From assembly GCA_019429275.1 (NCBI GenBank), contig JAHYJC010000041.1, forward strand, positions 1 to 40,137: a DNA stretch of 40,137 nucleotides. The letters are read 5' to 3'. Below the pieces are notes generated by a model. The model worked only from the letters and a program-made list of their open reading frames with translations, ran no database searches and was not told the origin of the DNA. The position numbers and the translations under genes were made by a program. Each line of letters begins with the position of its first letter. Position 1 is the stretch's first letter. Origin of the DNA: Lentimicrobium sp. (lineage in GTDB: Bacteria > Bacteroidota > Bacteroidia > Bacteroidales > Lentimicrobiaceae). This document shows, piece after piece, positions 14,473 to 22,510 of this stretch.

Positions 14473-15477
14473 TCACTTGAGCAGATCGGTTAATGCTTTG
14501 GTTTGTATTTGATGAGCACAGTTAAAATGGCCCATGGGACATTGCCGGTAGCCATGAAGGCCACAAGGCCTGCAATTCAGGGCTGTTTCAATTTCAATAA
14601 TGTGCGATATATCTGACAATGGCCCGAACCCGAAAGCCGGAACCGTTGAGCAGAAAATGGCCGCAACCTGAGCATTTACAGCAGAGGCCAGATGCTGGGG
14701 TGCCGAATCATTCACATAATTCATCAAAGCACCTTTCATCAAAGCGGCCGACTGCAAAAAACTCAGCTTACCTGCAAGCAGGGTGATATTTCGGCCTGCT
14801 TCGGCTGCAATGCGCTCACACATTTGCTTATCGGCTTCTGATCCTAATAACATAACATGAATCAGGGGTGAAATGTTGCGCAAAAAATCAATCCATTTTT
14901 CTTCCGGATACTGCTTGGTAAACCACAAGGAAGCCGGTGAAAGAGTAATGTAAGGACTTTCGGCATACTGTTCAATAAATTTAAAATCTTCCGCAGAAGG
15001 ATACAAACCCGGCTTATGGCTATTTCCCTTAATCAGCATAGAAATCAGTTTATGATTTCTTTCCGTTTCGTGCTGAGAGGCATCTTTGCTTATATCATGC
15101 CTGAACTTGTGCGTATAAAAAAATGAAAGCGGATTTTTACTGAATCCGGAACGGATACCGGCACCTGACAACGCCGATATGAATCCTGAAGAAGCAAAAC
15201 GGTGAACGTTGATGACTGCATTATATTGGTTTTTCCTGACTTCAACAGCTAACTTCAGCAATCCCGCATATTTGTTTGATCTTTTGTCCCAGACCATAAC
15301 TTTCCCGATAAATGGATGTCCCCTGAACAGGGATTCATAGCCCCTTTTGATGAGGTAATGAATTTCGGCATCAGGCAACTGCGCATGCAATGTTTCAGCC
15401 AGTGCAGTGGATAGAATGACATCTCCCAATGAAGCAGTTTGTATGATGAGGATGCGTTTTTTCAAAGGAACCGGCAT
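14473..15477 (-). CDS. Glycosyltransferase family 9 (heptosyltransferase-like)
   Basis: 334 residues. Family 9 enzymes transfer heptose or related sugars from nucleotide donors to the lipopolysaccharide core at the inner face of the cytoplasmic membrane. The sequence opens with RILIIQTASLGDVILSTALA, the usual N-terminal strand and acceptor-side loop, and later has YVNDSAPQHLASAVNAQVAA, the equivalent of the NDSGPMHLA donor-site signature. A late cysteine cluster (CRPCGLHGYRQCPMGHFNC) is also seen in heptosyltransferase II-like proteins. The exact sugar cannot be told from sequence. It starts 38 bp after dapD ends and overlaps or abuts tsaC, so it is probably co-transcribed with them. Confidence 0.85.
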   Translation of the reverse strand: MPVPLKKRILIIQTASLGDVILSTALAETLHAQLPDAEIHYLIKRGYESLFRGHPFIGKVMVWDKRSNKYAGLLKLAVEVRKNQYNAVINVHRFASSGFISALSGAGIRSGFSKNPLSFFYTHKFRHDISKDASQHETERNHKLISMLIKGNSHKPGLYPSAEDFKFIEQYAESPYITLSPASLWFTKQYPEEKWIDFLRNISPLIHVMLLGSEADKQMCERIAAEAGRNITLLAGKLSFLQSAALMKGALMNYVNDSAPQHLASAVNAQVAAIFCSTVPAFGFGPLSDISHIIEIETALNCRPCGLHGYRQCPMGHFNCAHQIQTKALTDLLK

Positions 15478-15515
15478 TTTCAGTTTACACGCTTTTTTAA
15501 GTCAGGAATTGTTGA

Positions 15516-16331
15516 TTATACCTGCAGTGAAAACTCACGCAGGGCATCGTTGAGCGAAGTTTTCAGATCGGTTGAGGGTTTGCGCTGCCCAATGATAAGT
15601 GCACAGGAAACCTGATACTCACCGGCAGGAAATTTTTTGGGATAAGTACCGGGAATAACTACCGAGCGGGGTGGCACAAAACCTTTGTGTTCAACCGGCA
15701 GCGGGCCCGAAACATCAATGATGCGGGTACTGTTTGTTATGACGACGTTGGCACCCAAAACGGCTTCGCTGCCAATACGGGCACCTTCCACAACTATGCA
15801 TCGGGAGCCGATAAAGCAATCATCTTCGATAATTACAGGCGCTGCCTGAACCGGTTCCAGCACGCCACCAATGCCCACACCGCCCGAAAGGTGAACATTT
15901 TTCCCAATCTGGGCACAAGAACCAACCGTAGCCCAGGTATCAACCATGGTATTTTCGCCCACATAAGCCCCGATGTTTATGTATGAAGGCATCATGATAA
16001 CTCCGGGAGCCAGATAGGAACCATAACGGGCAATGGCATGGGGCACTATCCTTACGCCCAGAAGATCGTAGTTCCGTTTCAGCGGAATTTTGTCATGAAA
16101 CTCCATCGGGCCGGCCTCACTTATTTCCATTTGCCTGATTGGAAAATAAAGAATCACTGCCTTTTTAATCCATTCATTTACCTTCCATTCAGCACCGTCG
16201 GGTTCAGCTACTCTCAGTAGGCCTTTATCGAGGCCGGCAATTACTTCGGAAATGGCATCCTGGTATTCAGCCAGCTTTAAAAGTGAACGATCTTCCCAGG
16301 CTTTTTCAATTTGTTTCTGCAGTTGATTCAT
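15516..16331 (-). CDS. dapD: 2,3,4,5-tetrahydropyridine-2,6-dicarboxylate N-succinyltransferase
   Basis: 271 residues, near the 274 of the E. coli enzyme. It succinylates tetrahydrodipicolinate with succinyl-CoA in the diaminopimelate pathway to lysine and peptidoglycan cross-links. The N-terminal helical part is followed by a left-handed beta-helix of hexapeptide repeats (IGAYVGENTMVDTWATVGSC, IGKNVHLSGGVGIGGVLEPV, IIEDDCFIGSRCIVVEGARI), then the C-terminal VPPRSVVIPGTYPKKF. The ATG at 16331 gives a normal N-terminus. A TAACTTTG -7 box lies upstream at 16351-16358. It heads the minus-strand set with GT9 and tsaC. Confidence 0.96.
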   Translation of the reverse strand: MNQLQKQIEKAWEDRSLLKLAEYQDAISEVIAGLDKGLLRVAEPDGAEWKVNEWIKKAVILYFPIRQMEISEAGPMEFHDKIPLKRNYDLLGVRIVPHAIARYGSYLAPGVIMMPSYINIGAYVGENTMVDTWATVGSCAQIGKNVHLSGGVGIGGVLEPVQAAPVIIEDDCFIGSRCIVVEGARIGSEAVLGANVVITNSTRIIDVSGPLPVEHKGFVPPRSVVIPGTYPKKFPAGEYQVSCALIIGQRKPSTDLKTSLNDALREFSLQV

Positions 16332-16350
16332 GTTCTTCGGTATGGTGTGT

Positions 16351-16358
16351 CAAAGTTA
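16351..16358 (-). promoter_or_regulatory. Probable -7 box for dapD
   Basis: On the minus strand the sequence reads TAACTTTG, a full match to TANNTTTG, 19 bp before the dapD ATG. No clear -33 box is seen. Confidence 0.5.
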
Positions 16359-16429
16359 GCTGTTTTTTTTTCACGATGGCGGAAGCCGCACAAATTCATA
16401 TAAATCAGCCATTCAGTCTGTTTATTTGC

Positions 16430-16437
16430 TAATTTTG
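16430..16437 (+). promoter_or_regulatory. Probable -7 box for ruvX operon
   Basis: TAATTTTG matches TANNTTTG and lies 32 bp before the TTG start of ruvX. The -33 position is weak. It is divergent from the dapD box about 75 bp away. Confidence 0.5.
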
Positions 16438-16469
16438 CACCCTCAAAAAACAAATATCAAAACAATATT

Positions 16470-16895
16470 TTGGCTAGAATATTAGCAATCGATTACGGAC
16501 AAAAAAGGGTTGGGCTTGCAGTTACCGACGAAGGACAGATCATAGCAACTCCGCTCACAACGGTGCATTCAAAAGATGTCATTGCTTATCTGAAAGACTA
16601 TTTGAACCATGAGCGCGTTGAATTGTTTGTTGTTGGTGAGCCCAGGCAGATGAATAATCTTGCATCTGAGTCAGCAAAGTTCACCGAACCTTTTGTAAGG
16701 CTTCTGGCCAAAAGCTTTCCGGATGTAAAGATTGTTAGGATTGATGAGCGCTTCACTTCAAAAATGGCACAAAAAACCATTCTTGATTCAGGGGCCAGAA
16801 AAAAAGAACGACAAAACAAAGAACTGGTCGATATGGTGAGTGCAGTTATCATTCTGCAATCGTATCTCGAAACCAGGAGCATTGGAAACTATTGA
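16470..16895 (+). CDS. ruvX: Putative pre-16S rRNA nuclease / Holliday junction resolvase-like YqgF
   Basis: 141 residues, RNase H-like fold, cytosolic. YqgF-family proteins are implicated in 16S rRNA 5'-end maturation; resolvase activity was proposed from the fold. The usual motifs are present: LAIDYGQKRVGLAVTDE at the N-terminus (first catalytic Asp), VGEPRQMN in the middle, IDERFTSKMA and the final ELVDMVSAVIILQSYLE with a late acidic residue. The start codon is TTG, supported because MARILAIDYG matches the family start and no ATG is nearby. It is followed 25 bp later by def and then a TPR lipoprotein, giving a likely three-gene operon. Confidence 0.93.
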   Translation: MARILAIDYGQKRVGLAVTDEGQIIATPLTTVHSKDVIAYLKDYLNHERVELFVVGEPRQMNNLASESAKFTEPFVRLLAKSFPDVKIVRIDERFTSKMAQKTILDSGARKKERQNKELVDMVSAVIILQSYLETRSIGNY

Positions 16896-16920
16896 AATAA
16901 TCATTAAATCACTACCTGAA

Positions 16921-17493
16921 ATGATATTACCGATTGTGGCCTATGGCCATCCCAACCTGAGAAAAAAAGCAGTGGAAATTGAAAAAGACTATCCCGGTCT
17001 GCAGCAGTTTCTGGACGATATGTTTGAAACCATGTATGCTTCAAATGGTGTAGGACTGGCTGCTCCACAGGTAAACCGTAACATAAGGTTATTTGTAATT
17101 GATGCCACACCCTATGCCGATGAGTTCGAAGGCGAAACCAATCTGAAAAGAGTTTTTATTAATCCACGCATTAAAGAAGAGTCGGGCGAGGAATGGGCAT
17201 TCAATGAAGGTTGCCTCAGCATTCCTGAAATCAGGGAAGATGTGTTAAGGAAACCTGATATAAAAATTGAATATTACGATGAAAACTTTGAGTTCCATGC
17301 CGAGCAGTTGAGCGGTGTTCTGGCAAGAGTAATTCAACACGAATACGATCATCTTGAAGGCATTTTGTTTGTCGATCACATCAACCCGCTTCGCAAAATA
17401 ATTTTAAAACGTAAACTCGGCGAAATAGCAAGGGGCATCACCAAAGCCGAATACCGTATGATTTTTCCGCTTCTGAAAAAGAAAGCAATCTAA
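16921..17493 (+). CDS. def: Peptide deformylase
   Basis: 190 residues from the ATG at 16921. Removes the formyl group from the N-terminal methionine of new proteins and is normally essential. All three metal-site motifs are visible: GVGLAAPQ (43-50), EGCLSIP (96-102, Cys98 as ligand) and HEYDH (140-144). A longer open frame begins 81 bp upstream but overlaps the end of ruvX in another frame; the inner ATG matches the normal MILPI start. The gene lies between ruvX and a TPR lipoprotein on the same strand. Confidence 0.97.
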   Translation: MILPIVAYGHPNLRKKAVEIEKDYPGLQQFLDDMFETMYASNGVGLAAPQVNRNIRLFVIDATPYADEFEGETNLKRVFINPRIKEESGEEWAFNEGCLSIPEIREDVLRKPDIKIEYYDENFEFHAEQLSGVLARVIQHEYDHLEGILFVDHINPLRKIILKRKLGEIARGITKAEYRMIFPLLKKKAI

Positions 17494-17505
17494 ACCAGAT
17501 CAATA

Positions 17506-18054
17506 ATGAAAAGACAACTTCTTTTGGCATCAGCTGCCATTTTATCCTTTTTTCTGATCACATCCTGTGCTTCAGAGCGCGATAAAGCCGCCCGTGAAAT
17601 TGCAGCACTGGAAAAACAACTTATTGAACAAACCACCCAGCCCGGCGCCGACAAGTTGAATGCTTTGATGGATTTATACACGGGTTTTATAGACAACAAT
17701 CCAAAGGACACCGCCTCACCTCAGTATTTGTATAAAGCCATTAACCTGGCCATGGGCATGAACAATGGCGAAAAGGCCATGGAATTGGCCGACCGCTACC
17801 TGAACGAGTATTCCAATAGCCCGAAGCTGCCGGAAGCCATCTTTCTGAAAGCCTATATTTATGAAAACCAGCTGAGTAACCTGGGAATGGCGCAAAAAAC
17901 TTACCGCGATTTCCTCACCCGTTTTCCTGATCATGAGTTGGCCGATGATGCCGAAGCTGCCCTGCTTTACCTTGGTAAATCGCCCGAAGAGATGGTCCGC
18001 GAGTTTGAAAAACAGGCTGCTGAGCAGGCAGCCGCTGCAGGTAAAACAGAGTAA
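17506..18054 (+). CDS. Periplasm-facing lipoprotein with tetratricopeptide-like repeats
   Basis: 182 residues. The signal peptide ends in the lipobox ITSC with Cys21 as lipidation site. The body is helical, with TPR-like repeats (PQYLYKAINLAMGMNNGEKA, PKLPEAIFLKAYIYENQLSN, LGMAQKTYRDFLTRFPDHEL) resembling the YbgF/BamD type, and an Ala/Glu-rich tail. It begins 12 bp after def and is probably co-transcribed with it. It may act as a scaffold in an envelope complex, but no partner is evident. Confident on lipoprotein and TPR nature, not on role. Confidence 0.82.
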   Translation: MKRQLLLASAAILSFFLITSCASERDKAAREIAALEKQLIEQTTQPGADKLNALMDLYTGFIDNNPKDTASPQYLYKAINLAMGMNNGEKAMELADRYLNEYSNSPKLPEAIFLKAYIYENQLSNLGMAQKTYRDFLTRFPDHELADDAEAALLYLGKSPEEMVREFEKQAAEQAAAAGKTE

Positions 18055-18300
18055 AAAAATGCGTCATAGGACAGGAGACTTGTCCGCCCTTTATAATATC
18101 CGCAATAATAATTCTTTGCTTTCCTGACTAACCGGGTAGGAATTCTGTCCGAAGCAATCCTTTAACTTTCAGTGCCTTATTCTTTTAAGAATATTCCCAT
18201 GTTGAAATCCTGAAAAATGGTCGTAACTTTATGTTTCGGAAAAATGGTTTTGACCGTTTCACTGAAAGTTCGATTGTAAAGTTTTTAGGTTATAAACACG

Positions 18301-19053
18301 ATGTCTTTAAGATCAAAAGTCATGACAAGCAAAGCACCGTTTGCCCGCTTTATTATTTTTTATCTTTCCATATTATTCTTACTATCAGCATTTTATCTTC
18401 CTGGTTATGCACAGGAGATTACAAAGCCCAAAAAAGGAATTCTTGAAATTGGATTCGGTTTAAGCACCCTTGGGCCCACAAGGCAAATGGTAAATTTGAT
18501 GAAAGATTATGATCTGGATGGCAGTCACATGACTTTATTTCTTGACAAAAAGCAATATCCCCGATATTTCTGGTTTGGCACAGAATTTCACCTTGCCTAC
18601 TTCAGACAGATTGCTGACAAAAGCCGGCTGGGAATCTCTTTCAGCTCTCTGGAAAGAGGAACTGTAAAAGGGTATTCAAATGCTAACGGGGGTTTTCTCG
18701 ATGTCAGGTTTTCACAGGCATCCATTGCCCTTCAATACCGGCATATATTGAAAAAGAATCTTGACTTTGAAGCCGGCCCTGCCATTGTTTTCAACGATGC
18801 AACCATCGATACCAATGAAGATGACTCGCAGGATTATACCAAAGCATCACCTGGATTAAAGTTCGGTTTCAATCTGGTGATTCTTGAAAGGCCAAAATCA
18901 AATTTAAAATCCGATATAAAGTTCATCTACTCCGGATCACACACCATGGGTCCATTCTCAGCCAATAGTTCCTCTGCTCCCACAACTATACCCGCAAAGA
19001 GCTACAAATTCAACTTTATAAGTTTTGGTTTGGCCTGGGGGTTTTTCCTCTGA
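18301..19053 (+). CDS. Putative outer-membrane beta-barrel protein, unrecognised
   Basis: 250 residues; no specific family recognised. A signal peptide is clear (hydrophobic FIIFYLSILFLLSAFYLPG, cleavage after YAQ, about residue 38). The mature protein has alternating hydrophobic strands (FGTEFHLAYF, SRLGISFSSL, ASIALQYRHI, LKFGFNLVIL) with aromatic ends, and finishes with SFGLAWGFFL, whose aromatic-hydrophobic end suits a barrel assembled by BAM. An internal ATG seven codons in (18322) could also start it. The stand-alone gene has about 250 bp upstream without another gene. Confidence 0.6.
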   Translation: MSLRSKVMTSKAPFARFIIFYLSILFLLSAFYLPGYAQEITKPKKGILEIGFGLSTLGPTRQMVNLMKDYDLDGSHMTLFLDKKQYPRYFWFGTEFHLAYFRQIADKSRLGISFSSLERGTVKGYSNANGGFLDVRFSQASIALQYRHILKKNLDFEAGPAIVFNDATIDTNEDDSQDYTKASPGLKFGFNLVILERPKSNLKSDIKFIYSGSHTMGPFSANSSSAPTTIPAKSYKFNFISFGLAWGFFL

Positions 19054-19151
19054 TTTCAGTTGTTAAGTTATCTGATATTTATTAATGTTGGTTTTGCTGA
19101 GTTTCAGTAATTCTGAATCGCATGCCTTAAATGATGTTTATTAATATTTCC

Positions 19152-19159
19152 TATCTTTA
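19152..19159 (+). promoter_or_regulatory. Possible -7 box for the M20 dipeptidase
   Basis: TATCTTTA, one mismatch to TANNTTTG, lies about 36 bp before the ATG at 19195. The preceding region is AT-rich. Weak evidence. Confidence 0.3.
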
Positions 19160-19194
19160 TGCCCTGATCTTAACTAAATAAATCATACATTAAA

Positions 19195-20556
19195 ATGAAA
19201 AACCTGAACACTTATCTCGAAGCCAACAGGCAACGTTTTCTCGATGAGCTCTTCGATCTCATCCGTATTCCCTCAATAAGCTCCATATCAGACCACAAAC
19301 CTGATATGCTAAGGGCTGCTGATTACTGGAAGAACACCATACTGAACGCCGGAGCCGACAAGGCTGAAATCATTCCTACTGCCGGAAATCCGGTGGTGTA
19401 TGGCGAAAAGATCATTGATCCGGCCAAACCTACCGTTCTGATATACGCACACTATGATGTTATGCCGGTTGATCCACTTAATTTGTGGACTTCACCTCCT
19501 TTTGAACCCGAAGTGCGTGATGGTAAAATTTATGCCAGGGGTGCCGACGATGATAAAGGACAGGCCTTTATGCATGCCAAGGCTTTTGAAAGCATGGTTC
19601 AGACCGGAACACTGCCTTGTAATGTCAAGTTTATGATTGAAGGCGAAGAAGAAATCGGCTCTCCCAATCTTGAAAAGTTTTGTGTTGATCATAAAAAAAT
19701 GCTAAAAGCCGACATCATACTGGTTTCTGATACAGGAATGATTGCACAGGACATTCCTTCCATTACGGTAGGATTGCGCGGACTTGCCTATCTGGAAGTT
19801 GAAGTTACAGGTCCGAACCGCGATTTGCATTCAGGGCTTTTCGGAGGAGCAGTGGCCAATCCAATCAACGTGCTGTCGAAAATGATTGCTTCGCTTACCG
19901 ATAAGAAAAACCAGATAAAGGTTAAAGGGTTCTACGATAAAGTACTTGAACTTACCGAAAGCGAACGCGCTGAAATGGCCAAAGCACCTTTCAACCTCGA
20001 AGAATATAAAAAAGCCATTGACATAAAAGAGGTAAGCGGCGAAGAGGGTTTTACCACCCTTGAGCGCACCGGCATACGTCCGACACTGGATGTTTGCGGA
20101 ATATGGGGCGGATACACCGGAGAAGGAGCAAAAACAGTGCTACCATCCAAGGCTTCGGCAAAAATCTCTATGCGTCTGGTTCCTCATCAGGATCATGAAG
20201 AAATATCAAAACTGTTTGAGGCTCATTTCAAAAAAATTGCACCGCCTTCAGTAAAGGTAAAAGTAACCAATCTGCATGGCGGACAGGGATACGTTTCACC
20301 GACAAACACCAAAGCTTACAAAGCTGCCAGCAAAGCCTATGAGAAGACTTTTGGCAAAAAGCCTGTTCCGGTGCGCAGTGGTGGAAGCATTCCCATTATT
20401 TCAACCTTTGAGCGTGTGCTGGGCGTAAAATCAATTCTTATGGGATTTGGCCTTGAGTCAGATGCCATTCACTCACCCAACGAAAATTTCCCGCTCTTTA
20501 ACTTTTACAAAGGAATTGAAACCATACCCTGGTTCTTTAAATATTACTGTGAGTAA
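19195..20556 (+). CDS. M20-family metallodipeptidase
   Basis: 453 residues, no signal peptide, so cytosolic. M20 enzymes use two zinc ions to cleave dipeptides or related amides. Ligand motifs are visible: AHYDVMP (His86, Asp88), ARGADDDKGQ (bridging Asp at about 118-119), EGEEEIGS (catalytic and ligand Glu at about 151-152), and a dimerisation lid with NRDLHSGLFGGAVANP. The C-terminal part includes VRSGGSIPII and SDAIHSPNENF with the last His ligand. Length and order match the dipeptidase branch rather than DapE (about 375). The substrate is not predictable. It ends 10 bp before a strong terminator shared with the convergent FG-GAP gene. Confidence 0.9.
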   Translation: MKNLNTYLEANRQRFLDELFDLIRIPSISSISDHKPDMLRAADYWKNTILNAGADKAEIIPTAGNPVVYGEKIIDPAKPTVLIYAHYDVMPVDPLNLWTSPPFEPEVRDGKIYARGADDDKGQAFMHAKAFESMVQTGTLPCNVKFMIEGEEEIGSPNLEKFCVDHKKMLKADIILVSDTGMIAQDIPSITVGLRGLAYLEVEVTGPNRDLHSGLFGGAVANPINVLSKMIASLTDKKNQIKVKGFYDKVLELTESERAEMAKAPFNLEEYKKAIDIKEVSGEEGFTTLERTGIRPTLDVCGIWGGYTGEGAKTVLPSKASAKISMRLVPHQDHEEISKLFEAHFKKIAPPSVKVKVTNLHGGQGYVSPTNTKAYKAASKAYEKTFGKKPVPVRSGGSIPIISTFERVLGVKSILMGFGLESDAIHSPNENFPLFNFYKGIETIPWFFKYYCE

Positions 20557-20565
20557 AATCTACTC

Positions 20566-20599
20566 AAAAAAAATGCCGGTCGTTACCGGCATTTTTTTT
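20566..20599. terminator. Bidirectional rho-independent terminator
   Basis: ATGCCGGT (20573-20580) and ACCGGCAT (20585-20592) form a perfect stem with loop CGTT, flanked by eight As on one side and eight Ts on the other. It can serve both the plus-strand dipeptidase gene and the convergent gene ending at 20676. Confidence 0.92.
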
Positions 20600-20675
20600 G
20601 AACTGAATTTCGTTATTTCCGTCATAAGCTAATCCGGGAATTTATTCTCCTTTACGGAAATAAAACAGAACGGCT

Positions 20676-22400
20676 CTATCTGATGAATTTTCCTGATAAC
20701 ATCTTATCGGCTGTTCTCATTCTTACCACATAAATACCCGGGGAAAATCCGATGGTAGAGATAATAAGCTGATTTTCCTTCACCTCGGAATCATAAAGCA
20801 CTTGTCCGGCCAAATTGGCAATAATAAAAGAACAGGGGCCATGCTCAGTTTTGTTTAGCGTGAGCAGATTACCTGAATGATTCATCCAGGATTGCTGATG
20901 TGGAATATTCTTAGTTTCGGTAGGGAGAACCGAAAAACTCACCTCTCCCGAAAAAGCAGAACCCGCATAAGCCTGATCAATGGCCTGCACCCTGAAAAAA
21001 TAATCACCAGGTTCAAGATTTCTGAAGATCATAAAGTCGTTCGATCCGCAATTGCCCGAAGCAGCAATATACCGATGCCCGGTAACAGGATTGGCCATGG
21101 GGCTGACTACGTCAATTCCTCCCGATTGCCGGCCCATCATAACATTATAGGTAATTGCCTCTGAGGAGGATTGCAGGTCGGTAGAACGGTTCCAGCCAAT
21201 AACGGCATATTGATCTGAGACATAGGTAGTAATTCCGGCAGGAACTGTAGGCGGGGTATTGGGCTGAAATGTTCCGGTAATCAGATCATTTCGATATAAT
21301 ATTGAACTATTTCCTCCTGAAATTCCTGTTAACACCAGATCGAAATCGCCATCATTGTCAAAATCGCCCCAGGCTGAAGCTGCATTTTCAGCAAATGTAA
21401 GTCCCGAGGAGATTTCAGTAAAGTCACCAATTCCATTATTAGTATAGAGGCGGGTCGAGAAATTTCCGCATCCGGCATTCTGACCGGAGAGCATTATATC
21501 GAGATCGCCGTCATTGTCGAAATCGATCCAGTTGGCCGGACCAAGGGCTGTTCCTACCAAACCGGCATTCGAAAATCTGAAGGATCTGTCGCCATTGTTT
21601 CTGTAGACATAAGAAACAGGAACAAGTGTGGTATCTTTACCGGTAATCAGTATATCGGGGTTGCCATCGCTGTCATAATCACCCCATTGCACATCACCGC
21701 CCACAGCGCCCTGTATCTGCGTTTCGAGCTGTGTAAAAGTGCCGTTTTCATTCACATATAACCAGGCTTCAGCAACCGATCCGGCGTCGCCAACCATCAT
21801 CAGGTCTATGTCGCCATCGTTATCGCAATCGACCCAGGCGAGTGAGGGTGAATTCATGCCCACCAAACCTGCTGTTACTTCAGAGAAAGAGCCATCACCA
21901 TTATTCGCATAAAGACGGGTTAACCAGTTTCCTGATATCACAAGATCGGGAAAACCGTCATTGTTGTAATCTCCCCAGGCAAGATCTCCGTTATTTCCGG
22001 CATTGTAAAAACCTGCTTCCACCAGTTGAAACTGCCAGTTTCCGGTATTTTTGAGGAGCAAAGTTTTGTTTCCGTCAGTATCAACTCCGGTCATGGCAAT
22101 GTCGGGCCAACCATCGAGATTATAATCTGCAATGGCAACAGCGCAGTTTTCGAGACCCGGAATATTAGTTTCAACCGGCAAAAATACTCCGTTATCATTG
22201 CGGTAAACCATCGCAAAGGGCATGTAAGATTGATCCTGTCCGGCGAGTATCAGATCAAGATCGCCATCGTTATCAAAATCAGCAAAGGCTACTGCTCCAT
22301 ATCCTATTCCCATCAGATCTGAAGCCACATTAACAAAAGGTTGTGAATATGATTGCGAAAGAAATCCTGATAAAATTATAAAAGCCAGCAAATACCTCAT
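20676..22400 (-). CDS. FG-GAP/VCBS-repeat protein exported by T9SS
   Basis: 574 residues. A signal peptide (MRYLLAFIILSGFLSQSYSQ) is followed by about seven FG-GAP/VCBS repeats, each with the calcium-binding signature D-x-D-N-D-G-D-x-D or a variant (DFDNDGDLDLILAGQ, DYNNDGFPDLVISGN, DCDNDGDIDLMMVGD, DFDNDGDFDLVLTGI), giving an integrin-like propeller. A fibronectin type III-like segment follows (about 390-480), then a type A T9SS sorting domain (LAGQVLYDSEV, GFSPGIYVVRM). It is predicted to be on the surface or released, and its ligand is unknown. It is a single gene on the minus strand. Confidence 0.92.
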   Translation of the reverse strand: MRYLLAFIILSGFLSQSYSQPFVNVASDLMGIGYGAVAFADFDNDGDLDLILAGQDQSYMPFAMVYRNDNGVFLPVETNIPGLENCAVAIADYNLDGWPDIAMTGVDTDGNKTLLLKNTGNWQFQLVEAGFYNAGNNGDLAWGDYNNDGFPDLVISGNWLTRLYANNGDGSFSEVTAGLVGMNSPSLAWVDCDNDGDIDLMMVGDAGSVAEAWLYVNENGTFTQLETQIQGAVGGDVQWGDYDSDGNPDILITGKDTTLVPVSYVYRNNGDRSFRFSNAGLVGTALGPANWIDFDNDGDLDIMLSGQNAGCGNFSTRLYTNNGIGDFTEISSGLTFAENAASAWGDFDNDGDFDLVLTGISGGNSSILYRNDLITGTFQPNTPPTVPAGITTYVSDQYAVIGWNRSTDLQSSSEAITYNVMMGRQSGGIDVVSPMANPVTGHRYIAASGNCGSNDFMIFRNLEPGDYFFRVQAIDQAYAGSAFSGEVSFSVLPTETKNIPHQQSWMNHSGNLLTLNKTEHGPCSFIIANLAGQVLYDSEVKENQLIISTIGFSPGIYVVRMRTADKMLSGKFIR

Positions 22401-22463
22401 TTTAATATTTTTTTTGATCCGTGAAAGTACAAAATAAATAAAAGTACGGCTACGGGTATGATC

Positions 22464-22489
22464 AAAAAAAAGACTGTCAGAAGACAGCC
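22464..22489 (-). terminator. Rho-independent terminator after dsbD
   Basis: Minus-strand GGCTGTC and GACAGTC pair around loop TTCT (one G-U pair) and are followed by eight Ts. It lies 22 bp past the dsbD stop. Confidence 0.8.
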
Positions 22490-22510
22490 TTTATAAAATA
22501 ATATTCCGGA